The notes under the pieces: generated by a model
Told to the model about the DNA's origin: nothing
The model's input: the letters and a program-made list of their open reading frames with translations, nothing else
Database searches by the model: none
Program-made: the position numbers and the translations under genes
Assembly (NCBI RefSeq): GCF_003058225.1
Contig: NZ_QBUG01000001.1
Coordinates: forward strand, 372,001 to 436,000
Reading direction: 5' to 3'
Length of the DNA: 64,000 nucleotides
DNA from: Promicromonospora sp. AC04
Lineage (GTDB): Bacteria; Actinomycetota; Actinomycetes; Actinomycetales; Cellulomonadaceae
Part shown: positions 24,324-32,670 of the stretch, piece after piece
Layout of the letters: each line of letters begins with the position of its first letter
Position numbering within the stretch: the stretch's first letter is position 1

Positions 24324-25610
24324 ATGCAGATCACGATCCTCACCGCGGGCTCGCGCGGCGACGTCGAGCCGCTGTTCGGCCTGGCCCTCGCGCTCCGCGA
24401 GCTGGGGCACCACCCCACCGTCGTCGGCTCGCCGGACTTCGCGGGCCTCGCCGCGTCGTACGGCGCGGACTTCGAGTCGTTCGGCCCGCCGCTGCCGTCG
24501 TACGCGGACAACCCCGAGCTCGTCGAGCTCGTGGAGTCGGGCAACATGCTCAAGTTCATGGCCTACGGCGCGAAGGCCCGCAAGGAGTACCTCCCGCAGG
24601 TCATCAGCGACATCTGGCGCGTGACGAAGAACAGCGAGGCCATGCTCTACAAGGGTCCGACGTCGCTGTACGGCTACAGCGTGGCCGAGAAGCTAGGTAT
24701 CCCGTGCGCCGACCTCCAGTTCTTCCCGGTCACGCCCACCCGGGAGTTCCCGAACTTCTTCCTCGGCCAGGGGCGCAGCCGCGGCGCCCTGCTGGACCGG
24801 GCCGGCTGGTGGGGCGCCGACCAGATGATCTGGCGCATGATGCAGCGCCCCGGGGTGAACCGCCAGCGCCGCGAGATCCTCGGCCTGCCGCCGCTGCGGA
24901 CGAACGCGCGCGTGCTCCATGACCGGCAGGGCATGCCGCTGTACTACGCGTACAGCCCGCTCGTCCTGCCGCGCCCGGCCGACTGGCACCCGCGGATCCA
25001 CGTCACCGGATACCTGCCGACCAGCGCTCCGGCCGGCTGGGAACCGCCAGCGGACCTCGCGCAGTTCCTCGATGACGGCGAACCGCCCGTCTCGTTCGGC
25101 CTCGGCAGTGTCCCTACGGGCCACCCGAGCCGGCTGGTCGACGCGTTCCTGGAGGCGTTGGACCGCACCGGACGCCGGGGCATCCTGATCGGCGGCTGGG
25201 CCAAGCTCGGCCTCGACCGCGAGCTCCCCGACCACGTGCTGCGGATCGACTCGGCCCCGTACGACTGGCTGTTCCCCCGCCTCGCGGCGGCGGTCCACCA
25301 CGGCGGCGCCGGGACGACGGCGGCCGGCCTGCGCGCCGGCATCCCGACGATCATCACGCCGGTGGCGGTGGACCAGTTCAACTGGGGCCACCGGGTCGCC
25401 GAGCTCGGTGTCGGGCCAGAGCCCATCTCGATCAAGAAGCTGGACGCCGACCGGCTCACCGCTGCGATCACCCAGGCCACCACCGACGAGGCGATGCGCG
25501 AGCGGGCGGCCGACCTCAGGGTGAGGCTGCAGCAGGAGGACGGCATCGGCCGGACGGCGGAGCTGTTCACGGAGTACCTGCGCACGGCCCCGGCGCGGGT
25601 GGCGCGCTGA
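24324..25610 (+). CDS. GT1-family glycosyltransferase (UDP-sugar dependent)
   Basis: 428 residues with the GT-B fold. The N-terminal acceptor lobe begins MQITILTAGSRGDVEPLFGLALALRELGH; the C-terminal nucleotide-sugar lobe contains PYDWLFPRLAAAVHHGGAGTTAAGLRAGIPTIITP and DQFNWGHRVAELG. This is the pattern of sterol/macrolide/rhamnolipid glycosyltransferases. AGGAAGGA precedes the ATG. Acceptor unknown; sitting behind a TetR gene, a role in inactivating a small molecule or drug is plausible. Confidence 0.88.
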   Translation: MQITILTAGSRGDVEPLFGLALALRELGHHPTVVGSPDFAGLAASYGADFESFGPPLPSYADNPELVELVESGNMLKFMAYGAKARKEYLPQVISDIWRVTKNSEAMLYKGPTSLYGYSVAEKLGIPCADLQFFPVTPTREFPNFFLGQGRSRGALLDRAGWWGADQMIWRMMQRPGVNRQRREILGLPPLRTNARVLHDRQGMPLYYAYSPLVLPRPADWHPRIHVTGYLPTSAPAGWEPPADLAQFLDDGEPPVSFGLGSVPTGHPSRLVDAFLEALDRTGRRGILIGGWAKLGLDRELPDHVLRIDSAPYDWLFPRLAAAVHHGGAGTTAAGLRAGIPTIITPVAVDQFNWGHRVAELGVGPEPISIKKLDADRLTAAITQATTDEAMRERAADLRVRLQQEDGIGRTAELFTEYLRTAPARVAR

Positions 25611-25644
25611 GCACGTCTCTTGCCTCAACGGCAGTAGCTATTTA

Positions 25645-25677
25645 CAGTTGGAGCAGATATTGCAGTTGGAGCAGATA
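25645..25677 (+). promoter_or_regulatory. Direct repeats ahead of HTH-PIN pair
   Basis: CAGTTGGAGCAGATA occurs exactly at 25645-25659 and 25663-25677 (18-bp period), ending 11 bp before the antitoxin-like ATG. Probable operator for autoregulation by the HTH protein; the second copy also overlaps the ribosome-binding site (AGGAG). Confidence 0.65.
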
Positions 25678-25688
25678 GGAGTCGGGCC

Positions 25689-26069
25689 ATGAGCGACCTA
25701 CTGGCACGTGATGCGGCTGCGCTGCACCGTGCCCTGGAGCAGGGCGGCGACGAGGTGCGGGTGTCCGTGTCCCGGTCGACCGCCGAGCTCTTGGCTCAGC
25801 TCATGGACGCACGTGCACAGGGGCGTCTGGTGGTCTCTCAGAACGAAGACGAGGCCACCCCAGCTCAGGCCGCCGCGATGCTGGGAGTGTCCCGGCCACA
25901 GGTCCGCCGCCTGATGGACCAGGGCGCGCTCGAGTTCCGGAAGGTCGGCACCCACCACCGCATCCCGGTCGTGTCGATCCAGGCGTTCCGGGCCGCAGAG
26001 CGCTCGCGCCGCGCGCCGGCCCTGGCCGAGCTGGCCGACCTGCAGAACGAGCTGGGCCTGACCGAGTGA
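25689..26069 (+). CDS. Excisionase-type HTH protein, probable antitoxin of PIN pair
   Basis: 126 residues. The C-terminal half is a MerR/excisionase winged helix (TPAQAAAMLGVSRPQVRRLMDQGALEFRKVGTHHRIPVVSIQAF). The N-terminal half is helical and may dimerise. The stop overlaps the PIN gene start (GTGA), the usual layout for HTH-PIN toxin-antitoxin modules. Confidence 0.85.
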   Translation: MSDLLARDAAALHRALEQGGDEVRVSVSRSTAELLAQLMDARAQGRLVVSQNEDEATPAQAAAMLGVSRPQVRRLMDQGALEFRKVGTHHRIPVVSIQAFRAAERSRRAPALAELADLQNELGLTE

Positions 26070-26665
26070 GCCACCCCGGCACCGCAGCCCGACCTGTCCG
26101 GGTCGTCCTGACAGACGCGAACGTGCTGTACTCGCGGGTCCTTCGTGACTATCTGCTGTATGCGGCTGACCAGGAGCTGATCTTCATCACCTGGAGCGCA
26201 GAGATCTTGGACGAGATGACCGAGCATCTGCAAGCCAACGTGGCGTCGTTCACCGCCGAGTCCAGCCAACGACTGATCAAGGCGATGAACAACGCCTTTC
26301 CGTACGCTCAGGTCGCCATCACTGCCGAGGCACTGTCCGAGGTCGCCGAGCTTGACCTGCCCGACGAGGACGACCGACACGTCTTGGCGGCCGCAGTCGC
26401 GGCCGAAGCTCAGGTGCTGTGCACCAGCAACCTCAAGGATTTCCCCACCGACGTGGTCGCTCGCCTCGGCGCCAACGTCATGCACCCCGACCTGCTCTTG
26501 TCGTGGCTCGTGCGCGACAAGCCGGACGAGATGCACCTCGTACATGACACCGCCGTCGCCCGCCTGCCAGGCGCTACAGACGCGTCGACCGTCGCTGCGC
26601 TACGGCGAGCCGGAGCCCCGGCCACCGCCGAGCTGATGGCCCGCATCCTCGAGCCCCTCGACTGA
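26066..26665 (+). CDS. PIN-domain ribonuclease toxin
   Basis: 199 residues. Acidic PIN-site residues are visible: Asp17 (LTDANVLYS), Glu46 (SAEILDEM), Asp100 and Asp102/103 (LPDEDDRHVLAAA), and the last strand TSNLKDFP. It starts at GTG 26066, overlapping the HTH gene by 4 bases. Likely cleaves RNA when freed from the HTH partner. Confidence 0.85.
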   Translation: MSHPGTAARPVRVVLTDANVLYSRVLRDYLLYAADQELIFITWSAEILDEMTEHLQANVASFTAESSQRLIKAMNNAFPYAQVAITAEALSEVAELDLPDEDDRHVLAAAVAAEAQVLCTSNLKDFPTDVVARLGANVMHPDLLLSWLVRDKPDEMHLVHDTAVARLPGATDASTVAALRRAGAPATAELMARILEPLD

Positions 26666-26727
26666 CGGACGGCGCCGGCCGACGGCGGAACCGATCGTGT
26701 CGGTGGCGGGCGGTAGCGTCCCGCACC

Positions 26728-27507
26728 ATGGTGAATATCGACGAGAAGATCGCCCGGCTCCGCTCCGCCGCGGAGACCGGCGAGCCTGACGCCGCCCGGG
26801 AGCTTGGGCGGCTGCTGTCCCTGACCGTCACGGACCCCGCGGAGCCCGGCGACGGCGAGCCGGAGTTCCCCGAGGAGCGCTGGCTGCGCGCCGCCGTAGC
26901 AGCGCGGCCCGACGACGTCGAGGCGCTGACGCTGCTGGCCGGACGCCTGGCCGCGCAGGTCTCCCACTGGGAGAACTACTGGGCCAACAATCCCGATGGC
27001 ATGGCGGCCGACGGCAAGGACGAGTCCACCATCGAACAGTTGCAGACCGAAGTGAGAGACCTGCACGCGCGGATCCTCGCAGCAGGTCCGCCTGCCCCCG
27101 CCGGGCCCGGCCTCGACAGGCTGGCAGAGCTCCTCGACACCCGCGATACCGAGTCCGTCGTCACCGCGCCCTACAGCTTCTACGCGCTGGAGGACGAGGG
27201 CGGAGGCGGGTCCATGGTCTACACCCTGACCTTCATCGCGACCGACCCCGACGAGATCCGCTGGGCGTGCGACCAGTGGCTCACGCTCTCCGAGGGCGGG
27301 ATGGGCGAGCTCAGCTTTAGCACCTACGTGGACGGCGCGGAGACGAGCCGAGTCGATCTCGATGAGCATCGCGACGGCGCGAGCGTCTCCTGGGACAGCG
27401 TCCCCGTTCCCGAGCTGACGGGCACCCTGCTGCCCGCCGGGCTGCCCGTCAGTGGTGCCAGGTACTCGACCGTCGCGTACTACGGGGTCGCCCTCGCCGG
27501 CGGCTGA
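26728..27507 (+). CDS. Hypothetical protein with helical-repeat N-terminus
   Basis: 259 residues, soluble and acidic. Residues 1-120 contain Sel1/TPR-like helices (IARLRSAAETGEPDAARELGRLL; WLRAAVAARPDDVEALTLLAGRLA). Residues 150-259 are a beta-rich domain (SMVYTLTFIATDPDEIRWACDQWLTLS). No recognised family. Convergent with the methyltransferase gene, 15 bp away. Confidence 0.65.
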   Translation: MVNIDEKIARLRSAAETGEPDAARELGRLLSLTVTDPAEPGDGEPEFPEERWLRAAVAARPDDVEALTLLAGRLAAQVSHWENYWANNPDGMAADGKDESTIEQLQTEVRDLHARILAAGPPAPAGPGLDRLAELLDTRDTESVVTAPYSFYALEDEGGGGSMVYTLTFIATDPDEIRWACDQWLTLSEGGMGELSFSTYVDGAETSRVDLDEHRDGASVSWDSVPVPELTGTLLPAGLPVSGARYSTVAYYGVALAGG

Positions 27508-27522
27508 CCCGCTGCCCGGCGG

Positions 27523-28479
27523 TCACCGGCGCCGGTAGGCCGTGGCCAGCACCGATACCGTGACCTGATCGGGCAGCTCTCCGTCGTCGTGCAGCTCCGC
27601 CTCTGTCACGTGGCGGGCGCTCGGCGTCATCAGCACCAGGTCGACAGCCTCCTGGGGCGTCACGGGCGTCGTGTACTCGACGCGCTGGGTGCGCGCGGTC
27701 TCGAAGTACGGGTCCAGCGCCTGGTGCAGGCGCTGCTCCTTGTCCGGGTCGACGGCAACCATCTGCGTGACCTGGCGGCGCAGCTCGGCCAGGTGCCCGC
27801 CGAAGGGCCGCACGACGACCAGGACGCCGCCCGGGCGCAGCACCCGGTGGAACTCGGCCGGGTTGCGCGGGGCGAACACGTCCAGCACCACGTCGACCTG
27901 CTCCGACGCGATCGGGAACGGCCGGAAGACGTCCCAGGTCGCGGCAGCGGCTCGCTCGTGTGCCTTGGCCGCCGCCCGCAGCGCGTGCGCCGAGGTGTCC
28001 AGCCCGAGGCCGACGGCGGCGGGCAGCGCGTCGAGCACGCCGGCGAGGTAGTAGCCGGTGCCGCAGCCGACGTCGACGACCGTGGCAGGCCGCCGTCCGA
28101 CGCCGGACGCGGACAACGCGCCGGACGTGAGGTCTGCGCCGGACACAAGGCCCGCGCCGGACACAAGGCCCGCGCCGGACACGAGGTCCGCACCGGTGGA
28201 GAGATCCGCCTCCGTGGCGAGGTCAGAAACAGCGGCGCGGATGGGCTCGTACCGGCCGGCGGCCAGGAACTCCCTGCGGGCCCGCGCCATCGGCCCGTCG
28301 TCGCCGCTGGTCGCCCGTGTGCCGGTCAGCAGGCTGACGTAGCCGTGACGGGCGACGTCGAAGGAGTGGCGGCGCGGGCAGCGCAGCGCACCGGCGGCGG
28401 GCGACAGCTCCGCGCCGCACGACGGGCACCGCAGCAGCGGAAGGATCGGGTCGAGAGCAGCGGGAAGAGAAACGGGCAC
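27523..28479 (-). CDS. RlmA-type rRNA (guanine-N1)-methyltransferase
   Basis: 318 residues. N-terminal zinc finger C-P-S-C ... C-P-R-R-H (Cys18, Cys21, Cys34, His38) followed by the SAM-binding motif VVDVGCGTGYYLAGVL and the HRVLRPGGVLVVVRPF block, as in RlmA(I)/RlmA(II) enzymes that methylate 23S rRNA G745/G748. GTG 28479 has AGGAG seven bases upstream. An 18-bp tandem repeat adds a run of six-residue repeats (GLVSGA) between the zinc finger and the SAM domain. It directly follows the ammonia-lyase gene. Confidence 0.85.
   Translation of the reverse strand: MPVSLPAALDPILPLLRCPSCGAELSPAAGALRCPRRHSFDVARHGYVSLLTGTRATSGDDGPMARARREFLAAGRYEPIRAAVSDLATEADLSTGADLVSGAGLVSGAGLVSGADLTSGALSASGVGRRPATVVDVGCGTGYYLAGVLDALPAAVGLGLDTSAHALRAAAKAHERAAAATWDVFRPFPIASEQVDVVLDVFAPRNPAEFHRVLRPGGVLVVVRPFGGHLAELRRQVTQMVAVDPDKEQRLHQALDPYFETARTQRVEYTTPVTPQEAVDLVLMTPSARHVTEAELHDDGELPDQVTVSVLATAYRRR
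28118..28207. repeat. 18-bp tandem repeat inside the rRNA methyltransferase gene
   Basis: Five in-frame 18-bp units (28118, 28136, 28154, 28172, 28190). Units 2 and 3 are identical (GCGCCGGACACAAGGCCC); units 1, 4 and 5 diverge progressively. They encode a hexapeptide repeat in a linker, so length change would keep the frame. Confidence 0.85.
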
Positions 28480-28516
28480 TGGCACACTCCTGGCAGCGAT
28501 GATGGGGCAAGCCGGG

Positions 28517-29572
28517 CTAGACGCGGTCCTCCGGGACCGGGTTCGCGGCCCGGCCCTCGGTCGACAGGAGCAGCACGACGGCGTCGGGCCGCAGGCCGAT
28601 CGCGTCGCGCCACCCGGCCTGCCCCAGCACCAGGCGGGCCGCAGCGAGGGTCGCCGCACCGCACGGCCCGGAGTCGACGCCGAACCGCGCCAGGTCGTCG
28701 ACGGCGGCGGCCGCCTGGTCGTCGGAGACGGTGACCGCGCCGTCGAGTCCGTCCCGCAGCACGGGCCACGCGAGCCCGGAGACGGTGCCGCAGTTGAGGC
28801 CGGTCATGATCGTGTCGCCGGTCGGCGCCGTGACCGGCTTGCCCGCGCGCAGCGAGGCGACCAGCCCCGCGGCACGGTCGGGCTCGACGGCGAGCAGCGT
28901 GGCGCCGTCGGCCCCCGCTCCGCGGTAGTGGCTCACCACGGCCTGGGCGAACGAGCCGACGCCGACCGGGACCACGACCAGGTCTGGCGCGTCGAGGCCC
29001 AGGGCGGAGAGCTGCTCGTCGGCCTCGAGGCACAGCGTCGAGTAGCCGTCGACGATCCACTGCGGGATGTCGGTGTACCCCGCCCAGGACGTGTCCTGCA
29101 CCAGGATCGACGCCGGGTCCGCGCCGGCGTCGGCAGCGGCGCGGGCCACGACGTCGTCGTAGCCGCCGTCGACCTCGACCGCCTGGGCGCCCTCGGACGC
29201 GATCGCCTTCTTGGCGACCTCCGTGATGCCCTGCGGGTAGTAGATCGTCGCGGCGGCGCCGACCAGCGAGGCGACGCGGGCCACGGCACGGCCGTGGTTC
29301 CCGTCGGTCGCGGCGTACAGCCGCACCGCGGTGCCGCGCACTGCGTCGCGGACCGCGGCCAGCGTGACGGCGTCCAGGCCGAACCGCTCCCCCAGGGTGC
29401 GCGCGATCGCGTAGGACGCGCCGAGCACCTTGAACGCCGGCAGCCCGAGCCGGCTCGACTCCTCCTTGACCAGCACCCGCCCGACACCGAGCTCCGCCGC
29501 GAGCCGTGGCACGTCACGTAGCGGTGTCGGCGCGTATCCGGGCAGCGTGCGGTGAAAGTCGATGGCGGGCAT
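28517..29572 (-). CDS. Diaminopropionate ammonia-lyase (PLP-dependent)
   Basis: Breaks down 2,3-diaminopropionate to pyruvate and two ammonia, using PLP. 351 residues; the PLP lysine is Lys48 in PAFKVLGASYA, the substrate loop is ATDGNHGRAVA, and the phosphate-binding and C-terminal blocks (VPVGVGSFAQAV, GLNCGTVS) match the family. It is about 40 residues shorter than E. coli YgeX. ATG 29572 begins MPAIDFHRTLPGYAPTPL; the upstream frame extension is not protein-like. Confidence 0.85.
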   Translation of the reverse strand: MPAIDFHRTLPGYAPTPLRDVPRLAAELGVGRVLVKEESSRLGLPAFKVLGASYAIARTLGERFGLDAVTLAAVRDAVRGTAVRLYAATDGNHGRAVARVASLVGAAATIYYPQGITEVAKKAIASEGAQAVEVDGGYDDVVARAAADAGADPASILVQDTSWAGYTDIPQWIVDGYSTLCLEADEQLSALGLDAPDLVVVPVGVGSFAQAVVSHYRGAGADGATLLAVEPDRAAGLVASLRAGKPVTAPTGDTIMTGLNCGTVSGLAWPVLRDGLDGAVTVSDDQAAAAVDDLARFGVDSGPCGAATLAAARLVLGQAGWRDAIGLRPDAVVLLLSTEGRAANPVPEDRV

Positions 29573-29613
29573 GTGGTCGATTGTCCCCGACGACCCGCCG
29601 GGACTCCGACCGG

Positions 29614-30069
29614 TCAGACCAGCCCGATCGCCGCGAGCGCCGTCGCGACGACGCCAGCGAGCGTGCGCAGGTGGTTCCAGGCCGTCCAGGGGCGCCAGTA
29701 GGCGCGCCACCCGGCAGCCTTGTCGTGGGCCGCGAGGAGGCGGTTGTTGAGGGGCACGTTCAGGGCCATCGTCACGCCGAAGGTGCCGACCAGGTAGACC
29801 GCGGCGGCCGCGAGAACCCAGGCGCCGCCGTCGCGCCCGGAGACGAGGCCCCAGATGCCCGTTGCGGCCGGGACGAGGAGGGCGCCGAAGAACACGCTCA
29901 TGAAGGCTGGGAGCAGCGCGGTCTCGTTGATGCCGGTCATCCCGGCCCCGGCGGCGTCGTCGGAGGCGCGGGCGAGGCCGCTCATGATGAACGAGGAGAA
30001 CGCGTAGAACACCCCCGCGGAGAGCCCGAGCAGCACCACCGATGCCACGGCGAAAATCGTCCAGACCAT
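29614..30069 (-). CDS. DUF1772 (anthrone-oxygenase-like) membrane protein
   Basis: 151 residues with four membrane segments. VASVVLLGLSAGVFYAFSSFIMSGLA at the N-terminus and the VPLNNRLLAAH motif, with Trp-rich WRAYWRPWTAWNHLRT, are the DUF1772 hallmarks. ATG 30069 is preceded by TGGAGG. Function unknown in bacteria; some fungal relatives take part in polyketide oxidation. Confidence 0.8.
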   Translation of the reverse strand: MVWTIFAVASVVLLGLSAGVFYAFSSFIMSGLARASDDAAGAGMTGINETALLPAFMSVFFGALLVPAATGIWGLVSGRDGGAWVLAAAAVYLVGTFGVTMALNVPLNNRLLAAHDKAAGWRAYWRPWTAWNHLRTLAGVVATALAAIGLV

Positions 30070-30218
30070 CCGAGCCTCCAGGTCAGCGCACCATTGCGGT
30101 GAACACCAGCCACTCTTGCACGAACGGGTCCGGATGCAAGGGGCCCCGGATAACGGATCGGGCACACCGGGCGCTTTCGGCCCCCGGAGTGTCGGTGTGC
30201 CGTGGAACACTTCGAGTC

Positions 30219-30842
30219 ATGCTCGAACTTGCCACCGGAACCGGACTCGCTTTGTCGGCGGGCCTCAACGCCTGGATCCCACTCATCTTCCTCGGCGTGC
30301 TCTCGCGCTTCACGGACCTCGTGACGCTGCCCAGCGGCTGGGCGTGGCTGGAGAACGGCTGGGTCCTGGCGATCCTGACCGTGCTCCTGGTGCTCGAGTT
30401 CATCGCCGACAAGATCCCAGTGCTGGACTCCATCAACGACGTGGTGCAGACGGTCATCCGACCCACGGCCGGCGGCATCGCGTTCGGCGCGGGCTCGATG
30501 TCGGAGACGGCGACGGTCACCGACCCGAGCGCATTCGTGCAGTCGGGCCAGTGGATCCCGATCGTGTCGGGCATCATCCTCGCCCTCGGCACACACGCTG
30601 CGAAGGCGGGCGGGCGTGTCGTCGCCAACACCGTCTCGGGCGGCACCGCCGCGCCGGTGGTGAGCGTGGCGGAGGATGCCACGAGCATCGGCCTCGGATT
30701 CCTGTCCGTCCTGGCCCCGCTCGCGATCATCCCGGTCATGATCCTGTTCGTGGTCGGGGTGATCATGCTGATCCGAAGCCTTGCGAAGCATCGTCGCGCC
30801 CGGGCCGCGGGGCATGGTGGCTCGGATGCCTACTACGTCTGA
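30219..30842 (+). CDS. DUF4126 membrane protein
   Basis: 207 residues, four to five membrane segments: LATGTGLALSAGLNAWIPLIFLGVLS at the start, VLEFIADKIPVLDSINDVVQTVIRPTAGG in the middle and a C-terminal VMILFVVGVIMLIRS helix. These are typical of DUF4126. Function unknown. The stop slightly overlaps the preferred start of the next gene. Confidence 0.8.
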   Translation: MLELATGTGLALSAGLNAWIPLIFLGVLSRFTDLVTLPSGWAWLENGWVLAILTVLLVLEFIADKIPVLDSINDVVQTVIRPTAGGIAFGAGSMSETATVTDPSAFVQSGQWIPIVSGIILALGTHAAKAGGRVVANTVSGGTAAPVVSVAEDATSIGLGFLSVLAPLAIIPVMILFVVGVIMLIRSLAKHRRARAAGHGGSDAYYV

Positions 30843-31926
30843 CATGCACGCGATCCAGCGGGCCCGGCTCACCTCGGTGGGCCTGGGCGCGCTGGACCCG
30901 TCGAGCGCCGACGACGGTGCCGTGCCCGGCGTCGTCGCCCGGCTCGGCGCCGTCCAGTCGCAGGAGCTGCACTCCTCCGCATGGGGCGTCGCACAGCGGC
31001 TGGCCACCCCGGCCACGCTCGCGGAGGTGCAGGCCGCCCTGGCCGACGGGTCGGTGCTGCGCACCCACATCCTGCGCCCCACCTGGCACTACGTGGTGCC
31101 CGAGGATCTGGCTCCGCTCATGACCGCCACCGCTCCCCGGATTCGCCGGCTGATGGCCTCGGCGGAGCGGCCGCGAGGCTTCGACTACTCGCTGCTCCCC
31201 CGCCGGCACGCGGTGCTCGCCGACGCGCTGGCGCACGGCCCGCTCACCCGCAAGGAGATCGGCGTCGTGCTCGCGGAGGCCGAGGGCGCACCGCTGGACA
31301 GCTGGCACCTGGGCCAGGTCATGATGCACGCGGAGCTCGACCTGCTCGTGGCGAGCGGCCCGATGCGGGGCAAGCAGGCCACCTACCGGCTGCTGCCGGA
31401 GCAGAAGGCCTGGGACGAGGACGAGGCTCGCATCCACCTGGCCCGCGCGTACGTGCGCGGGCACGGCCCGTGCCGCGCGGACGACGTCGCCTGGTGGGGC
31501 TCCCTCACCAAGGCCGCGGCCCGCGCCGCGGTGGCCGACGCCGGGCTCACCCGCCACGAGCTCTCCGGTATGACCCTCTGGACCGACGGCGACCTGCCCG
31601 AGCCCGCCCCGGCAGGAACCGTCCGCCTGCTGTCGGTGTTCGACGAGTTCTTCTGCCATGACTTCAAGAGCTGGCCCGCCCTGACCGGCGACGGCGTGCC
31701 GAGCCGCTGGCTGTACATGGGCCTCGTGATGCTGGACGGGATGCTCGCCGGCGGATGGTCGCGGATCCTGCGAGCCAGCACCGTGGAGATCACCGTCGAG
31801 CTCACCGAGGAGCCGACCGGCGCACTGTGGGCAGCCATCGAGGCCGAGGCCGCGCGCTACGGAGAGTTCTGCGGGCTCGAACCCACACTGACCCGCGGCA
31901 CGGTGGGCAAGGGCACGATCGGCTGA
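30826..31926 (+). CDS. Winged-helix DNA-binding domain protein (AlkZ/YcaQ-like superfamily)
   Basis: 366 residues of the HTH_42 family: RARLTSVGLGALDP ... VARLGAVQSQELHSSAWGVAQRL ... LADGSVLRTHILRPTWHYVVPEDL ... LLSVFDEFFCHDF. The family includes AlkZ, a DNA glycosylase for cross-links, and many proteins of unknown role. The AlkZ QxQ-type catalytic motif appears here as AVQSQE; whether it is a glycosylase is open. Starts ATG 30826 or 30844 are both possible. Confidence 0.82.
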   Translation: MPTTSDMHAIQRARLTSVGLGALDPSSADDGAVPGVVARLGAVQSQELHSSAWGVAQRLATPATLAEVQAALADGSVLRTHILRPTWHYVVPEDLAPLMTATAPRIRRLMASAERPRGFDYSLLPRRHAVLADALAHGPLTRKEIGVVLAEAEGAPLDSWHLGQVMMHAELDLLVASGPMRGKQATYRLLPEQKAWDEDEARIHLARAYVRGHGPCRADDVAWWGSLTKAAARAAVADAGLTRHELSGMTLWTDGDLPEPAPAGTVRLLSVFDEFFCHDFKSWPALTGDGVPSRWLYMGLVMLDGMLAGGWSRILRASTVEITVELTEEPTGALWAAIEAEAARYGEFCGLEPTLTRGTVGKGTIG

Positions 31927-31977
31927 CGCTCGGCTCAGGGGTGGCGCGGGCCCCGGCGTAGTCGGCAGACTCCGCAT

Positions 31978-32670
31978 ATGACTCGCATCGCTGTCGAAGG
32001 CCAGGCCAAGCGCACCCATCCGGCGGAACGCGGCACCGTCAACCTGCACGTCGCGTTCTCGGGCACGCTCCGCAACGACGTCGTCGAGCAGGTCGCCAGG
32101 ACCCACGCGATCCTCGTGGAGCAGGCCAAGGCGCACGTCTCCGCGGGGGCCGCGGAGCGGTGGGACTCGGCGTCCGTGCACTCGTACGTCTACGACGACC
32201 GGGTCAAGAGCTCCGAGTCGGGAGGCAAGCAGCGGATCCGGCGGTTCCGCGCTTCGGCGCGGCTGTCGGTCACGTTCAGCGACTTCGAGGTCCTGTCGAC
32301 CTGGCTCGCAGACATCATGGACGTCGAGGGCGTCGACATCGACTGGGTCTCCTGGACCCTGACGGACGAGACGCGCAAGTCGCTCCAGGCCGAGGCCCGG
32401 ATCGAGGCCGCCGAGGAGACGGCGGTACGCGCTCAGTCGTACGCGGACGCCCTGGGCCTCGGCCCGGTGGCGCCCGTCGCGATCTACGAAGCGGGCCTGC
32501 GCGGAGGCGGCAACGGCGGCGGCAATGCCCCGATGTACGCCATGCGCGCCGGTATGGCCGGTCCGGCCGAGCCCGGCGGCGGCCCGCGCGTCGAGCTCCA
32601 GCCGCGGGACATCGACGTCGAGATCACGCTGTCCGCCGACTACGAGACCGGCCCCGTCGTCGAGGGCTGA
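31978..32670 (+). CDS. SIMPL-domain (DUF541) protein, no signal peptide
   Basis: 230 residues. Begins TRIAVEGQAKRTHPAERGTVNLHVAFSG, the SIMPL start, and shows VDWVSWTLTD and AxxYADALGLG blocks. Most SIMPL proteins are exported; this one has no signal sequence, so it is predicted cytoplasmic. A Gly-rich loop (GLRGGGNGGGNAP) precedes the last strand. Its 3' end overlaps the convergent peptidase gene by 31 bp. Confidence 0.8.
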   Translation: MTRIAVEGQAKRTHPAERGTVNLHVAFSGTLRNDVVEQVARTHAILVEQAKAHVSAGAAERWDSASVHSYVYDDRVKSSESGGKQRIRRFRASARLSVTFSDFEVLSTWLADIMDVEGVDIDWVSWTLTDETRKSLQAEARIEAAEETAVRAQSYADALGLGPVAPVAIYEAGLRGGGNGGGNAPMYAMRAGMAGPAEPGGGPRVELQPRDIDVEITLSADYETGPVVEG

